From: Actinomycetes bacterium
GTDB taxonomy: Bacteria; Actinomycetota; Actinomycetes; Actinomycetales; Dermatophilaceae
NCBI GenBank assembly: GCA_029778715.1
Contig: JAKOPT010000019.1
Coordinates: 1-64,000 of the forward strand
Direction of reading: 5' to 3'
Length of the DNA stretch: 64,000 bases
Numbering within the stretch: position 1 is the first letter of the stretch; each line of letters opens with the position of its first letter. Below the pieces are notes generated by a model. It did not search any database and was not told the DNA's origin. It saw only the letters and a program-made list of their open reading frames with translations. Positions 52,454-64,000 of the stretch are shown here, in pieces. The translations under genes were made by a program, and so were the position numbers.

Positions 52454-53113
52454 TCAGCGGACCGGGTTGCCGGCCTCGCCGTCGACACGGCGCAACACGC
52501 GCATCGACCCGCAGGCCGCTATCTCCTCCCAATCGCCACTGGCCAATGCCCGCCGATAGACGCGCCACGGCGGTTGGCCGCCGTCCTCGGGGCGTTCGAA
52601 AACGTCGTGGATGACGAGCGCAGCGCCCCGCGACACCCACCGGGCGAACCCCTCGTAGTCGTTGGTCACATGCTCGTCGGTGTGCCCGCCGTCGATGAAC
52701 AACAGCGCCAGCGGCGTGCGCCAATGCCGCGCCACCGTCGGGGCGCGCCCGACGATCCCGATGACCTCCTCCTCGAGGCCGGCGCGGGTGATCGTGCGCC
52801 GGAAATGCGGCAGGGTGTCGATGCGGCCGGCTTCGGGGTCGACAAGGCTCGGGTCGTGCCACTCCCAGCCGGGCTGGTTCTCCTCGGAACCGCGGTGGTG
52901 GTCGAGGGTGAAGACGACCGATCCGGCCTCGCGGGCCGCGGCGCCGAGGATGACGGCCGACTTGCCGCACCAGGTGCCGATTTCGAGCCCGGGCCCGTTC
53001 GTCAGGGCCGTCCGGGCCGTCGCGAAGAGCAGCGCGCCCTCGTCGTCGGGCATGAAACCCGCTGTAGCGCGGGCGAAGTCCAGCAAGTCGGCGGTGCTCA
53101 ACTGAGGGATCAT
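52454..53113 (-). CDS. class I SAM-dependent methyltransferase (cephalosporin hydroxylase-like)
   Basis: GPGLEIGTWCGKSAVILGAAAREAGSVVFTLDHHRGSEENQ; LALLFIDGGHTDEHVTNDYEGF. Confidence 0.85.
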   Translation of the reverse strand: MIPQLSTADLLDFARATAGFMPDDEGALLFATARTALTNGPGLEIGTWCGKSAVILGAAAREAGSVVFTLDHHRGSEENQPGWEWHDPSLVDPEAGRIDTLPHFRRTITRAGLEEEVIGIVGRAPTVARHWRTPLALLFIDGGHTDEHVTNDYEGFARWVSRGAALVIHDVFERPEDGGQPPWRVYRRALASGDWEEIAACGSMRVLRRVDGEAGNPVR

Positions 53114-53964
53114 GAGGGGTCCTGGACGAGGTTGACGTAGGTGTGGTGGAGGGTGAACCCGAGTCGCCCGTAGAGGGCGAGCGCGGTGGTGTTGGCCGCG
53201 TCGACCTGTAGGTGCAGATCGTGGCTGCCGCGCTGGTATGCCGCCTCGCTCAGTTTGGTGAGCACCGTCCGGCCCAGCCCCCGGCCCCGATGCGCCGGGT
53301 CGACCCACATGGAGGCGATCCCGCCCCAGCCATGCGCCAGGCCCAACCGGCCGATGGCCACCAGCCCCTCGGGGCCGGACACCGACGCGAACACCTGCGC
53401 CGGTGAGCCGGTGAGAATGGCCCGCGCAGCCACCTCGTCGATGGGCCGGTAGGCACCGAACGCGGCGAGCCACTCCTCGGTCAAGGTGTCGCTGAGGTGC
53501 ACCGGGGGGAGGTCGGAATCGGCGGATCGGGCGCCGGGACTCGTGGTGGGGCCGCCAGCGGACCAGGAGGCCACCGACAAGGAACTGGCCGTCAAGCACC
53601 GGGTCGGCGGGCCCGCGGCATACCCGCGCTCAGGGACGAGAAGGGCGGCCAACTCAGCGTGGGTGTCGGGTCGGCCGGGAGGGACGGCGAGGCAGAAGTT
53701 CGCGGGGAGGGAGCGGGCGGCATACCAGGCCTCGACCCAGGCGACCGCGTCGGCAACCGGCACGCCGGGGGAGCCGGCCGTGACGCACGAGTTGGCGCGC
53801 GCGGTGAACCCCCGCCCGGCCCGGACGATCCAATCCCCGAGGTGGGCGCGTTCGAGCGGGGGCCAGGCATCGACCATCGCGCGCTGCAACTCCTCGACGC
53901 CGCAGCGGGGGCCATCGAGGACGGCGCCGCCGGCTTTTGCGTCGATTTGTCCCGCGGCGGCCAT
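53110..53964 (-). CDS. GNAT family N-acetyltransferase
   Basis: [57 protein letters not shown]. Confidence 0.88.
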   Translation of the reverse strand: MAAAGQIDAKAGGAVLDGPRCGVEELQRAMVDAWPPLERAHLGDWIVRAGRGFTARANSCVTAGSPGVPVADAVAWVEAWYAARSLPANFCLAVPPGRPDTHAELAALLVPERGYAAGPPTRCLTASSLSVASWSAGGPTTSPGARSADSDLPPVHLSDTLTEEWLAAFGAYRPIDEVAARAILTGSPAQVFASVSGPEGLVAIGRLGLAHGWGGIASMWVDPAHRGRGLGRTVLTKLSEAAYQRGSHDLHLQVDAANTTALALYGRLGFTLHHTYVNLVQDPS

Positions 53965-54030
53965 GGGGGCAGCCTAAACGGCCCGGGAGGGGGTGCCTCG
54001 AACCGGCGCCGCGTGCATAGGATGTGGCCC

Positions 54031-54357
54031 ATGACGTATGTGATCGCGTTGCCCTGTGTGGACGTCAAGGACAAGGCCTGCATCGAGGAATGCCCCGTCG
54101 ACTGCATCTACGAGGGCGAGCGGAGCCTCTATATCCACCCTGACGAGTGCGTGGACTGCGGCGCCTGCGAGCCGGTGTGTCCGGTCGAGGCGATCTACTA
54201 CGAGGACGACGTCCCCGAGGAATGGGCCGACTACTACAAGGCGAACGTCGAGTTCTTCGACGACCTCGGCAGCCCCGGCGGTGCCGCCAAGATGGGCGTG
54301 ATCCCCAAGGACCACCCGATCATCGCCGCCCTGCCCCCGCAGGCCCACGCCGAGTGA
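54031..54357 (+). CDS. fdxA: ferredoxin (7Fe-type)
   Basis: [60 protein letters not shown]. Confidence 0.95.
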   Translation: MTYVIALPCVDVKDKACIEECPVDCIYEGERSLYIHPDECVDCGACEPVCPVEAIYYEDDVPEEWADYYKANVEFFDDLGSPGGAAKMGVIPKDHPIIAALPPQAHAE

Positions 54358-54425
54358 GGCGTCCCCGGGTGCCGCTCACTGGCCTCCCGGTCGCCTTCTG
54401 CTGTCACTGATTGGGCGTATGCCGC

Positions 54426-55553
54426 ATGCGCACCCTTCCTGATTTCCCTTGGGACACCCTCGCTCCCTATCGCCAGCGAGCCGCCGAGGTCGCCGGCGGG
54501 ATCGTCGACCTCTCCGTCGGCACCCCGGTCGACCCGACTCCCCAGGTCATCCAGGACGCGCTCCGGGCTGCCGCCGATGCCCCGGGCTACCCCCAAACGT
54601 GGGGCACGCCTGAACTTCGCGAAGCGGTGTCGGTGTGGTTCGAGGCCCGGCGCGGGGTGCGCGGAGTCGACCCCGACGGCGTCCTGCCGACGATCGGGTC
54701 CAAGGAACTCGTCGCCTGGCTCCCCACCCTGCTCGACCTCGGCGCCGGCGACATCGTGGCCTTCCCCCGGGTCGCCTACCCGACCTACGACGTGGGCGCG
54801 CGCCTAGCCGGGGCGCAACCACTGGCCGTCGATGCTCTCACTTCCCTCGGGCCGCTCACCCGCGCCACGACACCAAAACTGTTGTGGCTCAACTCCCCTG
54901 GAAACCCCACGGGCAAGGTGCTGGGCGTGGACCACTTGCGCAAGGTCGTCACCTGGGCCCGCCGCCACGGGGTGATCGTCGCCGCCGACGAGTGCTACGC
55001 CGAACTCGACTGGCGCGACCGCTCGGTCGGCGAGTGGCGCGCCGAACCCCCGACCACCCCCTCGCTGCTCGACCCGCGCGTCTGCGACGGTTCCCACGAG
55101 GGCCTCCTCGTCTGCTACTCGCTGTCCAAACAGTCCAATCTCGCCGGCTACCGCGCCGCTTTCCTTGCCGGGGACGTCACCCTCGTGCGGCAGATCCTCG
55201 AGGTGCGCAAGCACGCGGGGTTCATGATGCCGTGGCCGGTCCAGCAGGCGATGATCGCCGCGCTCGCCGACCCTGAGCACGTCGCCGAGATCAAGGTGAC
55301 GTATGCCGCGCGCCGCGCTCGCTTGCGTCCGGCCGTCGAGGCATTCGGGTTGCGGGTCGAGGATTCCGAGGCCGGTTTGTACCTCTGGGCCAGCGCCGAC
55401 GAGGACTGCTGGGTGAGCCTCGATCGGTTGGCGCGACGCGGCATACTCGCTGCTCCGGGAGCCTTTTACGGGAGCGCCGGCGCGCGCCACGTCCGCCTCG
55501 CCCTGACCGCGACCGACGAGCGGATCGACACCGCGGTGGCGCGCCTGACCTGA
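54426..55553 (+). CDS. dapC: succinyldiaminopimelate transaminase
   Basis: class I/II aminotransferase directly after fdxA; LPDFPWDTLAPYRQRAAEVAGGIVDLSVGTPVDPTP. Confidence 0.9.
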   Translation: MRTLPDFPWDTLAPYRQRAAEVAGGIVDLSVGTPVDPTPQVIQDALRAAADAPGYPQTWGTPELREAVSVWFEARRGVRGVDPDGVLPTIGSKELVAWLPTLLDLGAGDIVAFPRVAYPTYDVGARLAGAQPLAVDALTSLGPLTRATTPKLLWLNSPGNPTGKVLGVDHLRKVVTWARRHGVIVAADECYAELDWRDRSVGEWRAEPPTTPSLLDPRVCDGSHEGLLVCYSLSKQSNLAGYRAAFLAGDVTLVRQILEVRKHAGFMMPWPVQQAMIAALADPEHVAEIKVTYAARRARLRPAVEAFGLRVEDSEAGLYLWASADEDCWVSLDRLARRGILAAPGAFYGSAGARHVRLALTATDERIDTAVARLT

Positions 55554-55697
55554 CCTCGGGGCGGCATACGGGGGGTGAATCATCGCGAGGAGTTGGCCAC
55601 AACGATTGCGCGAGAGCCCCTACCCACAGGTAGGGTCATCGAATAGTGCCGCCCGGCCGACCACCCCCTGGCCGGCCCCTGTGCAAAGGAGTGCCGG

Positions 55698-56993
<1,296 letters not shown>

Positions 56994-57192
56994 AGTCCTC
57001 GGGGCGTCCCCGGCGAGGGCGGTGGAGGTCTTTCGCTCCGCTCCCGCAGCGCTGAATCGAATCGTCTGCGGCGTCGGCCGGTATGCCGTTCCCGTGCGCC
57101 CTGGGCCAACCGTTCCCGCAGGACACCTGAGGCCGTCTTCGCCTGGGCCCACAAGTCCTGCTGCACCTGGACCCCTGCCGCAACTGGACCTA

Positions 57193-57259
57193 GGAAAGGT
57201 GCACTTCGCACCCCGACAGTCAGGGTGCGGAGTGCCCCTTTCCCGCCTTAGGCGGGAAA
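57193..57259. terminator. two adjacent hairpins downstream of gltA, facing a convergent gene
   Basis: ggaaaggtgcacttcgcaccc / gggtgcggagtgcccctttcc (21-bp arms, two G-U-type mismatches), then tttcccgcc-tta-ggcgggaaa. Confidence 0.75.
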
Positions 57260-57283
57260 GGTGGGACCGGAGGGGCGGCGAAC

Positions 57284-58159
57284 TCAGCCGACGCGCAGCA
57301 CAACCCGCTGAGCGGGTTGCCGCGCATCGGCTGAGTGCCAGGTGAGCGCATCGGCCGAGCGAGACCGGGTCCATTCCCGGTCGGCCACGACCACCGAGGT
57401 CACCCCGGTGTCGACTGACCGGGCCACCCCCCAGGCGCCAATGGCCCAGGCCTGCGCCTCGGAGGTCGCGTCGACGACGACGCTCGTGCCCTCGATGCGG
57501 GCGGTGAGGCCGTGGTCGGCCTTGACGAGGGTCGCGACCGCGCCCGCCGTGCCGGCGGTCTTCGGAGCATCCAACCGGCACCCGATACCGGCTGGGGACT
57601 GCCCGGAGAGCACCGAGGCGGTGGCCCGCGCCTGCGCCTCGTGCTGGGCATAGGCGGTGCCGTCGGCGCTGCGTTGCACCGCCTGCGCGGCATGGGCGAT
57701 GTCCGCGGTCTGCCAGTTGGGGACCTCTTCCAGCGCGTCGTAGAACGCGTTCGAGGAGTATTCGGGGTTCATGATCTGCTCGACGGTGCCCCAGCCCTGC
57801 GACGGGCGCTGCTGGAACAGGCCCACCGAATCCCGGTCGCCGTAGGAAATGTTGCGAACCTTGGACTCCTGCATGGCCGTGGCGATGGCGATGGTGGCCG
57901 CCCGGGGGACCATGCCGCGGCGCATGGCGATCGCCGTGATGACGGCGGCGTTGCTCGCCTGATCGGGGGCCCAGGTGAAGGTCCGACCACTGGCGACTAC
58001 GCGGCATTCCAGGGGCGACCACGAGTCGATGAGGCGGCGCACCCCGATCCAGGCGCCCAGGCCCACGCCGAGGACGAGGGCGACCACGAGTAGGCAACCC
58101 CAGCGGCGGCGGCGCGGTCCGGAGTGCTCCTCGGCGAGGGTCATCGGTGGGTGGGGCAT
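57284..58159 (-). CDS. membrane-anchored hypothetical protein
   Basis: N-terminal TM CLLVVALVLGVGLGAWIGV; DRDSVGLFQQRPSQGWGTVEQIMNPEYSSNAFYDALEEV. Confidence 0.75.
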   Translation of the reverse strand: MPHPPMTLAEEHSGPRRRRWGCLLVVALVLGVGLGAWIGVRRLIDSWSPLECRVVASGRTFTWAPDQASNAAVITAIAMRRGMVPRAATIAIATAMQESKVRNISYGDRDSVGLFQQRPSQGWGTVEQIMNPEYSSNAFYDALEEVPNWQTADIAHAAQAVQRSADGTAYAQHEAQARATASVLSGQSPAGIGCRLDAPKTAGTAGAVATLVKADHGLTARIEGTSVVVDATSEAQAWAIGAWGVARSVDTGVTSVVVADREWTRSRSADALTWHSADARQPAQRVVLRVG

Positions 58160-58284
58160 GAATCTCCAGGGGGTCGGTCATCGGCAGTGCTCGGGCCGAG
58201 GGCCGGGTCGGTGGTCGAGCCGCTTCGGGCAAGGGCGCTGCGCGCGGTTGGGCGGCTCAGGGCGAGTGGTGCGGTGCGGCCCCC

Positions 58285-59214
58285 CTAGTTGTGCGCGTGC
58301 AGCGCCGAGTTGAGGAGGATGCCGTGTCCGTCGCGCGGTTTGGCGAGCACCGCACCGGACACCGAGTCGCGTAGGAAGAGCAGATTGTCCTGACCGGACA
58401 ACTCGCGGGCCTTGGCGACCGTCCCGTCGGGCAGGGTGACCTTGGTGCCGGCCGTGACGTAGAGACCGGCCTCGACAACACAGTCGTCGCCGAGGGCGAT
58501 GCCCAGCCCGGATTCGGCCCCCAACAGGCAGCGTTCGCCGAGCCGGACTCGCTCGGTGCCGCCTCCGGACAGGGTGCCCATGGTCGAGGCGCCCCCACCG
58601 ATATCGGTGCCGTCGCCGACGACGACTCCTTGGCTGAGGCGCCCTTCGATCATCGAGGTGCCCAGCGTGCCGGCGTTGAAATTGACGAACCCCTCGTGCA
58701 TGACGGTCGTGCCGGGGGACAGGTGCGCCCCCAGGCGAACCCGGTCGGCATCGGCGATCCGCACCCCGGACGGCACGACGTAGTCGACCATCCGGGGGAA
58801 CTTGTCGACGCCGTAGACGGTCACCGGTCCGCGGGCGAGCAGCCGGGCCCGGGTGGCCTCGAACCCGTCGACCGCGCACGGGCCGTGGTTGGTCCACACC
58901 ACGTTGGGGAGGACCGCGAAAATGCCGTCGAGGTTGATCGAGTTGGGCTGCACGAGCCGGTGCGAGAGCAGGTGCAGGCGCAGATAGGCGTCGATCGTGT
59001 GCGCGGGCGGGGCATCAAGGTCGATGACAACGGACTGGTGGGTGCGACGGACCTGCCGGGCCGGGTCGTCGCCGACGAGCGCGAGGAGCCATTGCGGCAC
59101 CGGGCGATCCTCCGGCGCGCCGAGGCCGGGTGCGGGGAACCAGGCGTCGAGGACCACCCCGTCGAGGGTGCGGGTCGTGAGGGCCAGGCCCCAGGCCGTG
59201 CGGGTCGTCGTCAT
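58285..59214 (-). CDS. dapD: 2,3,4,5-tetrahydropyridine-2,6-dicarboxylate N-succinyltransferase
   Basis: Left-handed beta-helix hexapeptides; [48 protein letters not shown]. Confidence 0.93.
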   Translation of the reverse strand: MTTTRTAWGLALTTRTLDGVVLDAWFPAPGLGAPEDRPVPQWLLALVGDDPARQVRRTHQSVVIDLDAPPAHTIDAYLRLHLLSHRLVQPNSINLDGIFAVLPNVVWTNHGPCAVDGFEATRARLLARGPVTVYGVDKFPRMVDYVVPSGVRIADADRVRLGAHLSPGTTVMHEGFVNFNAGTLGTSMIEGRLSQGVVVGDGTDIGGGASTMGTLSGGGTERVRLGERCLLGAESGLGIALGDDCVVEAGLYVTAGTKVTLPDGTVAKARELSGQDNLLFLRDSVSGAVLAKPRDGHGILLNSALHAHN

Positions 59215-59300
59215 GCCATTAGGGTACGTGCCGCACCTGTCACCCCTTCCGAGCCAACGGGCGCCCTCCTGCTGGGGCCGGGGACACTAGGCTGCCCGGT

Positions 59301-60422
59301 ATGCCGCCCGCACCCGTCGCGCTCGACCTCGCCACCGATGTCGTCACCCTGACCGCCGCCGTCTGTGATGTGGTGTCGGTGAGTCGTGACGAAAAGGTGC
59401 TCGCCGACGCCATCGAGGCAGCGCTCGCGCCGCTCACCCATCTGCACGTAACCCGGCTCGGACACACCCTCATTGCCCGAACCGACCTCGGGCGGGACGA
59501 GCGGGTCGTCCTCGCCGGACACATCGACACCGTGCCGGTGACCGTCGACCCGGCGAACGTGCCGACGCGGCGAGTGGTGAACGCTGATGGTGAGGTGCTC
59601 TGGGGGCGCGGCACGGTCGACATGAAGGGCGGAGTCGCGGTCATGCTCCGCCTGGCCCAGGACCTCGCCAGCCCCAACCGGGACCTCACCTTCGTCTTCT
59701 ACGAGGCCGAGGAGATCGACAGCCAATACAACGGGCTGCGCCACGTCCAGCTCAACCACCCCGACCTCATCGACGATGCGGTGTTCGCCGTGCTCCTCGA
59801 GCCCACCGACGCCCAGGTCGAGGGGGGGTGCAAGGGCACCCTGCGCGCCGAGGTCGTCACCAAGGGGATCGCGGCCCACTCGGCGCGGCCATGGAAGGGA
59901 CACAACGCGATTCACGATGCCGGAGAAATCCTCATCCGGCTCGCGGCATACCAACCCCGGACTGTCGATGTCGACGGGCTGGAATACCGCGAAGCTCTCA
60001 ACGCGGTCCTTATCTCCGGCGGGATCGCCGGCAACGTCATCCCCGACCGGTGCACGGTCACCGTCAACTACCGCTATGCGCCCGACCGCAGCGAGGCCGA
60101 AGCCGAGGCGCACGTCCGACAGGTGCTCGACGGGTTCGACCTGACCGTCGTCGACAACGCCGCCGGTGCGCGCCCGGGCCTCCACCTCCCGGCCGCGCAG
60201 GCATTCGTCGAGGCACTCGGCGTGACGGTCACCGCGAAGCAGGGGTGGACCGATGTCGCGCGGTTCTCCGCGATGGGGGTGCCCGCGGTCAATTTCGGGC
60301 CCGGGGACCCCAATCTCGCGCACATGGACGACGAGCAGTGCCCGGTCGAGCAGTACCTCGCCTGTGAGGCCGCGTTGCACCGCTGGCTCGCCCCCGGTAT
60401 GCCGTTCGGCGACCCGTCGTGA
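59301..60422 (+). CDS. dapE: succinyl-diaminopimelate desuccinylase
   Basis: VVLAGHIDTVPV, GRGTVDMKGGVAVMLRLA, FYEAEEIDSQYNGL. Confidence 0.92.
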   Translation: MPPAPVALDLATDVVTLTAAVCDVVSVSRDEKVLADAIEAALAPLTHLHVTRLGHTLIARTDLGRDERVVLAGHIDTVPVTVDPANVPTRRVVNADGEVLWGRGTVDMKGGVAVMLRLAQDLASPNRDLTFVFYEAEEIDSQYNGLRHVQLNHPDLIDDAVFAVLLEPTDAQVEGGCKGTLRAEVVTKGIAAHSARPWKGHNAIHDAGEILIRLAAYQPRTVDVDGLEYREALNAVLISGGIAGNVIPDRCTVTVNYRYAPDRSEAEAEAHVRQVLDGFDLTVVDNAAGARPGLHLPAAQAFVEALGVTVTAKQGWTDVARFSAMGVPAVNFGPGDPNLAHMDDEQCPVEQYLACEAALHRWLAPGMPFGDPS

Positions 60423-62614
60423 TCTGGGTCATCAGCGGCATCGCCGCTGCCCTCGTCGTCGTCGTGGCCGTGGGGGCGGCGTTCGGCCGTTTCGGGCTCG
60501 ACGCGCTTCCCGAGTCGCTCGGTCGCGGGGCCCGGGGCGGCGATGCCGAAGGCGGGTCAGACGCTTCCCCCGATGGCGAGGATCGCGCGACCGATGTGGA
60601 CGATGCCAACCCCAAGGGCCACGAGGGCGACGTGACTCATGCGGAGGGTGCCGACGGAGCCGTGGGCTACCGGGTGCTGGCGACGCCGGCCACCACGACC
60701 GGTGATGGGGAGGGGGCCGCAGCCGACGCTGCGGGGGACCCGAGCACGGAGCAGGAGGGGGCAGCCGTCGCCGACGGCGACTCAACCCCCCGCCGAGACC
60801 GCGGCCTGCCGGTGCGGCGGCTGCGCTCGATCGACATCGCCGTTGCCTCGGCATACGGGCTCATTGCATTTTGGCTGCTCGGGGGGCTGTTCGCGGACGT
60901 TCAAGGCACCTACCTCTCCCAAGGCGTTCAGGACCAACAGGCCTTCGAGTGGTACTTCGGGGCGGCCGCGCACAACCTCGTGACCTGGTCCAACGCCCTG
61001 TTCAGCGACCTGCAGAACTATCCGCTGGGCGTCAATCTGATGGCCAATGCCAGCGTCCTCGGCCTCTCCATCCCGTTCGTGCCGGTCACCTGGTACGCCG
61101 GGCCGCAGTTGACGTTCGTCCTCATCGAGTGGGTCGGCTACTCGGCGACCGCGACCGCGTGGTACCTCCTCTTCGTGCGCCGCCTGGGGGCGCACCGGGT
61201 GGCGGCGGGCCTCGGGGGGCTGCTGGTTGCCTTTTCCCCGGGCATGGTCTCGCACGGCAACGGGCACCCCAACTTCCTGGCCCAGTTCCTCATCCCGGTC
61301 ATCATCGACCGGCTCATCGCGTTGCAACGGCGCGGTCGCACGCGCGGCCAATGGGTGCGGTCCGGCATCTGGCTGGGTCTGCTCGTCACGTGGCAGTTGT
61401 TCATGGGGGAGGAGGTGCTCCTCCTCGCGACCATCGGGATCGGTGTCACCGCCCTGATGCTGCTGCTGCGTCGTCGCCTCGACGTGCGCGCGATGTTGCC
61501 CGGACTCCTGGTGGGAGCCGCGACCGCGGTGGTCTTGTGCGCCTTCCCGCTGTGGTGGCAGTTCTTCGGCCCGCAGAGTTACCGGTCGATGTGGCAGCCG
61601 GATGCCGCCAACGACCTGGCATCGTTGTGGGGCCGGGCCACCCGGACCGTCGGCGCCGACCCGTGGGCCTCGGCGGCCCTGTCGATGAACCGCACCGAGG
61701 AGAACGCCTTTTTCGGTATGCCGTTGTGGCTGTTCGCCGGGGCCGTGCTGCTGTGGAAGGGGCGACGGCCGGTCGTCGGCGCTGCGGCGGCGGTGGTCGT
61801 CGTGTCGACGTGGATCTCCTTGGGCGCCGAGGTCAAACTCAATGGGCAAGTCGTCCACTGGTGGCCCGGCCTTTGGCCCTATGTCAGTGGCCTGCCCTTC
61901 GTGGAGTCGGTCCTGCCCACGCGCCTGACGTTGGTCGCCGTGCCCGGCTTTGCCGTCCTGCTCGTCGTCGCCGTCGATGCCGCACTCCGGGGCCGATTCG
62001 GGCGAGCGGGCCGGGGCGAGTGGGAGGTGCCCATCCCCGGGCCACGCTGGCCAGCCACTCCCAAACGCACCGCCGTGGTCTGTGTCGCCGCCGTGGTGGC
62101 CCTCCTACCCCTCGTGCCGACTCCCTTGGTCGCCGATCCGCGCCCAGCGGTGCCCGCGTTCTTCACATCGGGGACCTGGCGGTCCTATGTATCGCACGGC
62201 TCGGTGCTCGCCATCCCGCCCCCCGACATCGCCGACATGCGCGCCGCGGATTGGCAGGCAACGGCGCGGTGGCAGTTCCCCCTCGTCGAGGGCTACTTCA
62301 TGGGGCCTGGGGCCGGGGGTGACGGCCAGGGCGCCCGCGGCGCGATCCGCAGGCCCTTCTCGCAGTGGTTGGCCGAGGTCGACAAGGACGGCATGCCGAT
62401 GACCGCCACCGCCGCCCAGACTGCGCAGTTCCGGGCCGATCTGGCGGCGTGGCATGTCGACGCCGTCGTCCTCGCCCCCCGGCCCAACGCCGACGCGCTG
62501 CGGGAGTCGGTGCGCTCGGTTCTCGGGGATCCGGTGGCGACCGGTGGGGTGTGGGTCTGGGATGTCCGGTCGGTCGTGGCCGCGATTTCGCCCAGCGCCA
62601 CGGACGCGAGATAA
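60419..62614 (+). CDS. multi-TM membrane protein (GT-C-like/DUF)
   Basis: 731 aa with ~10 hydrophobic segments; charged N-terminal low-complexity linker. Confidence 0.7.
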   Translation: MIWVISGIAAALVVVVAVGAAFGRFGLDALPESLGRGARGGDAEGGSDASPDGEDRATDVDDANPKGHEGDVTHAEGADGAVGYRVLATPATTTGDGEGAAADAAGDPSTEQEGAAVADGDSTPRRDRGLPVRRLRSIDIAVASAYGLIAFWLLGGLFADVQGTYLSQGVQDQQAFEWYFGAAAHNLVTWSNALFSDLQNYPLGVNLMANASVLGLSIPFVPVTWYAGPQLTFVLIEWVGYSATATAWYLLFVRRLGAHRVAAGLGGLLVAFSPGMVSHGNGHPNFLAQFLIPVIIDRLIALQRRGRTRGQWVRSGIWLGLLVTWQLFMGEEVLLLATIGIGVTALMLLLRRRLDVRAMLPGLLVGAATAVVLCAFPLWWQFFGPQSYRSMWQPDAANDLASLWGRATRTVGADPWASAALSMNRTEENAFFGMPLWLFAGAVLLWKGRRPVVGAAAAVVVVSTWISLGAEVKLNGQVVHWWPGLWPYVSGLPFVESVLPTRLTLVAVPGFAVLLVVAVDAALRGRFGRAGRGEWEVPIPGPRWPATPKRTAVVCVAAVVALLPLVPTPLVADPRPAVPAFFTSGTWRSYVSHGSVLAIPPPDIADMRAADWQATARWQFPLVEGYFMGPGAGGDGQGARGAIRRPFSQWLAEVDKDGMPMTATAAQTAQFRADLAAWHVDAVVLAPRPNADALRESVRSVLGDPVATGGVWVWDVRSVVAAISPSATDAR

Positions 62615-62693
62615 TAGCGCGCGAACCACTGGCTCGCGTCGGGGTGGCGTAGGCCCCGAGTGTGCGCGCAGCCAGGTGACGAAGGGAATCTCA

Positions 62694-62866
62694 TGGCGGC
62701 AATGAAGCCCAGGACGGGCGACGGTGCACTCGAGGTCGTCAAGGAGGGGCGCTGCTTCGTGCTGCGGATGCCCGCCGACGGTGGCGGCCGGATCGTCATC
62801 GAGATGAACGCCGACGAGGTCAAGGCATTGGGCTCGGCCATCGACAACTGCGAGGGCTTGGGCTGA
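62694..62866 (+). CDS. DUF3117 small conserved actinobacterial protein
   Basis: MAAMKPRTGDGALEVVKEGRCFVLRMPADGGGRIVIEMNADEVKALGSAI. Confidence 0.92.
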
Positions 62867-63218
62867 GGAGTACACGTCACGGGCCGCTGGCGGCCCGTTC
62901 GCGTCCCGTCGTCGGGGGCGCCGATCCGGGGTGATCGGCGCCCCCGACGCCGTTCATGGGTATGCCGCGCGCCCGCAGGAGCCGGGGCGTCACGGGTGTG
63001 CCGGGGCGGCTATTCCGGCCACACTGGGGGTGGGCAGCCGGTCTCGGGTGGCGATCGCTGGGACGGCAGGTGAGACGCGCTCGCGGGAGCCGGGGTCAGC
63101 GGCATACCGTTTCTGTCTCGACCCCCGAGGTCGCGGTTACCGCCTCGCTGGCCCGCTGATGCCGATGCCTGAGCCGGGTCGGCATACGAACGCTGCCGCG
63201 GTGGCGGGAAGGACTGGG

Positions 63219-63578
63219 ATGAACGCTGGTTACGGACTGGCCGTGCGCTGGTCGCTCGAGGGAGCACCCGACGCGGTGGCCCAGCGGTTGCGCGAATACG
63301 TCGTGGGCACCTCGATCGCGCGCTTCATGTTCCTCGACGGGCTCGCCTTCAAGGTGTGGCGGATGCGTGAGGGGGAGTGGTTCGAGGGGACGTACGTGTT
63401 CGACAGCCCGCAAGAGCGAGCCCGGTTCCGGGCGGAGTTCGAGGCCACCGCCGATACCTCTCCGGGGAGCCGCCTCATCGGGTCGCCGCCGGTGACGATC
63501 GAGGATTATGAAGTGGTGGCCATCGCCGAGGGCCCGGCTCACTTCCGGCGGGGGGCCGGCCCCGGCGGCCAGGAGTAG
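63219..63578 (+). CDS. YdhR-like/hypothetical small protein
   Basis: MNAGYGLAVRWSLEGAPDAVAQRLREYVVGTSIARFMFLDGLAFKVWRMREGEWFEGTYVF; internal start preferred over 62931. Confidence 0.6.
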   Translation: MNAGYGLAVRWSLEGAPDAVAQRLREYVVGTSIARFMFLDGLAFKVWRMREGEWFEGTYVFDSPQERARFRAEFEATADTSPGSRLIGSPPVTIEDYEVVAIAEGPAHFRRGAGPGGQE

Positions 63579-63640
63579 AAGCGCCGCTCTCGGTGCGGAT
63601 GCACTGCGCCCCGGCCGGCCGGCACAGGTGTCGACCGGCG

Positions 63641-64000
63641 TCAGCGCTTGACCGCGACGAGGAGCCCGTCACCGAGGGGGACGAGGACACTGAGCAGGCG
63701 CTCGTCCTCGCGAATCGACTTGCCGAGGTCGCGCAGGGTCGTGGTGTCGGTGTCCCGGGCCGCCGGGTCGGCGACCTTGTCCCCCCACAACATGTTGTCG
63801 ATGGCGAGCACCCCGCCGGGGCGCAGCAGGCGGACCGAGTGCTCGACGTACAAGGGGTAGTTCGCCTTGTCGGCGTCGATGAACACCAGGTCGTAGGCGC
63901 CGTCGCTCATCCGGGGCAGCACATCCGCGGCCCGGCCGGTGATGACCCGGGTGCGTTGGTGAGCGACACCGGCCGCGGCATAGGCCGCCTTCGCAGCCCG
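63641..64000 (-). CDS. O-methyltransferase (class I SAM), truncated at window edge
   Basis: YDLVFIDADKANYPLYVEHSVRLLRPGGVLAIDNMLWGDKVADP; open to the window end. Confidence 0.9.
   Translation of the reverse strand, partial: RAAKAAYAAAGVAHQRTRVITGRAADVLPRMSDGAYDLVFIDADKANYPLYVEHSVRLLRPGGVLAIDNMLWGDKVADPAARDTDTTTLRDLGKSIREDERLLSVLVPLGDGLLVAVKR

Noticed and set aside
62931-63218. N-terminal extension of the ORF at 62931-63578
   Set aside because: The extension lacks coding character and contains intergenic 8-mer copies; the ATG at 63219 gives a coherent protein.

Overview
Two unrelated DNA segments are joined in this window. Bases 1 to ~2,975 are lower-GC DNA with a lipoprotein-like ORF and a polytopic TrbL/VirB6-like membrane protein of Patescibacteria/Saccharibacteria character. 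An abrupt junction near 2,976-2,985 cuts that membrane protein and an oppositely oriented FAD oxidoreductase. From there to 64,000 the DNA is high-GC actinobacterial chromosome, with an Intrasporangiaceae/Tetrasphaera-like flavour (inference). It contains: a putrescine/GABA catabolism and transport island (3-18.5 kb); an eroded Phd-RelE toxin-antitoxin pair; two IS elements (IS3 and ISL3 families) that both interrupt one small secreted-peptide gene divergent to an ABC-transporter operon; HadAB-like/MurB; a second eroded TA-like pair; adenosine deaminase; a tryptophanase-family lyase; MalQ; an oligopeptide ABC operon chained by 4-bp overlaps to unrelated small genes; TypA; MshB; a glycosyltransferase/methyltransferase/prenyltransferase-like cassette; fdxA-dapC, gltA, dapD and dapE. 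The most unusual signal is a non-palindromic 8-mer, GTATGCCG/CGGCATAC. I hand-counted about 88 copies in the 61 kb actinobacterial part, about equally on both strands. It is absent from the 5.6 kb TA/IS region and from the first 3 kb. It often imposes the rare ATA Ile codon. It looks like a highly iterated, DNA-uptake- or methylation-like signature of this lineage.
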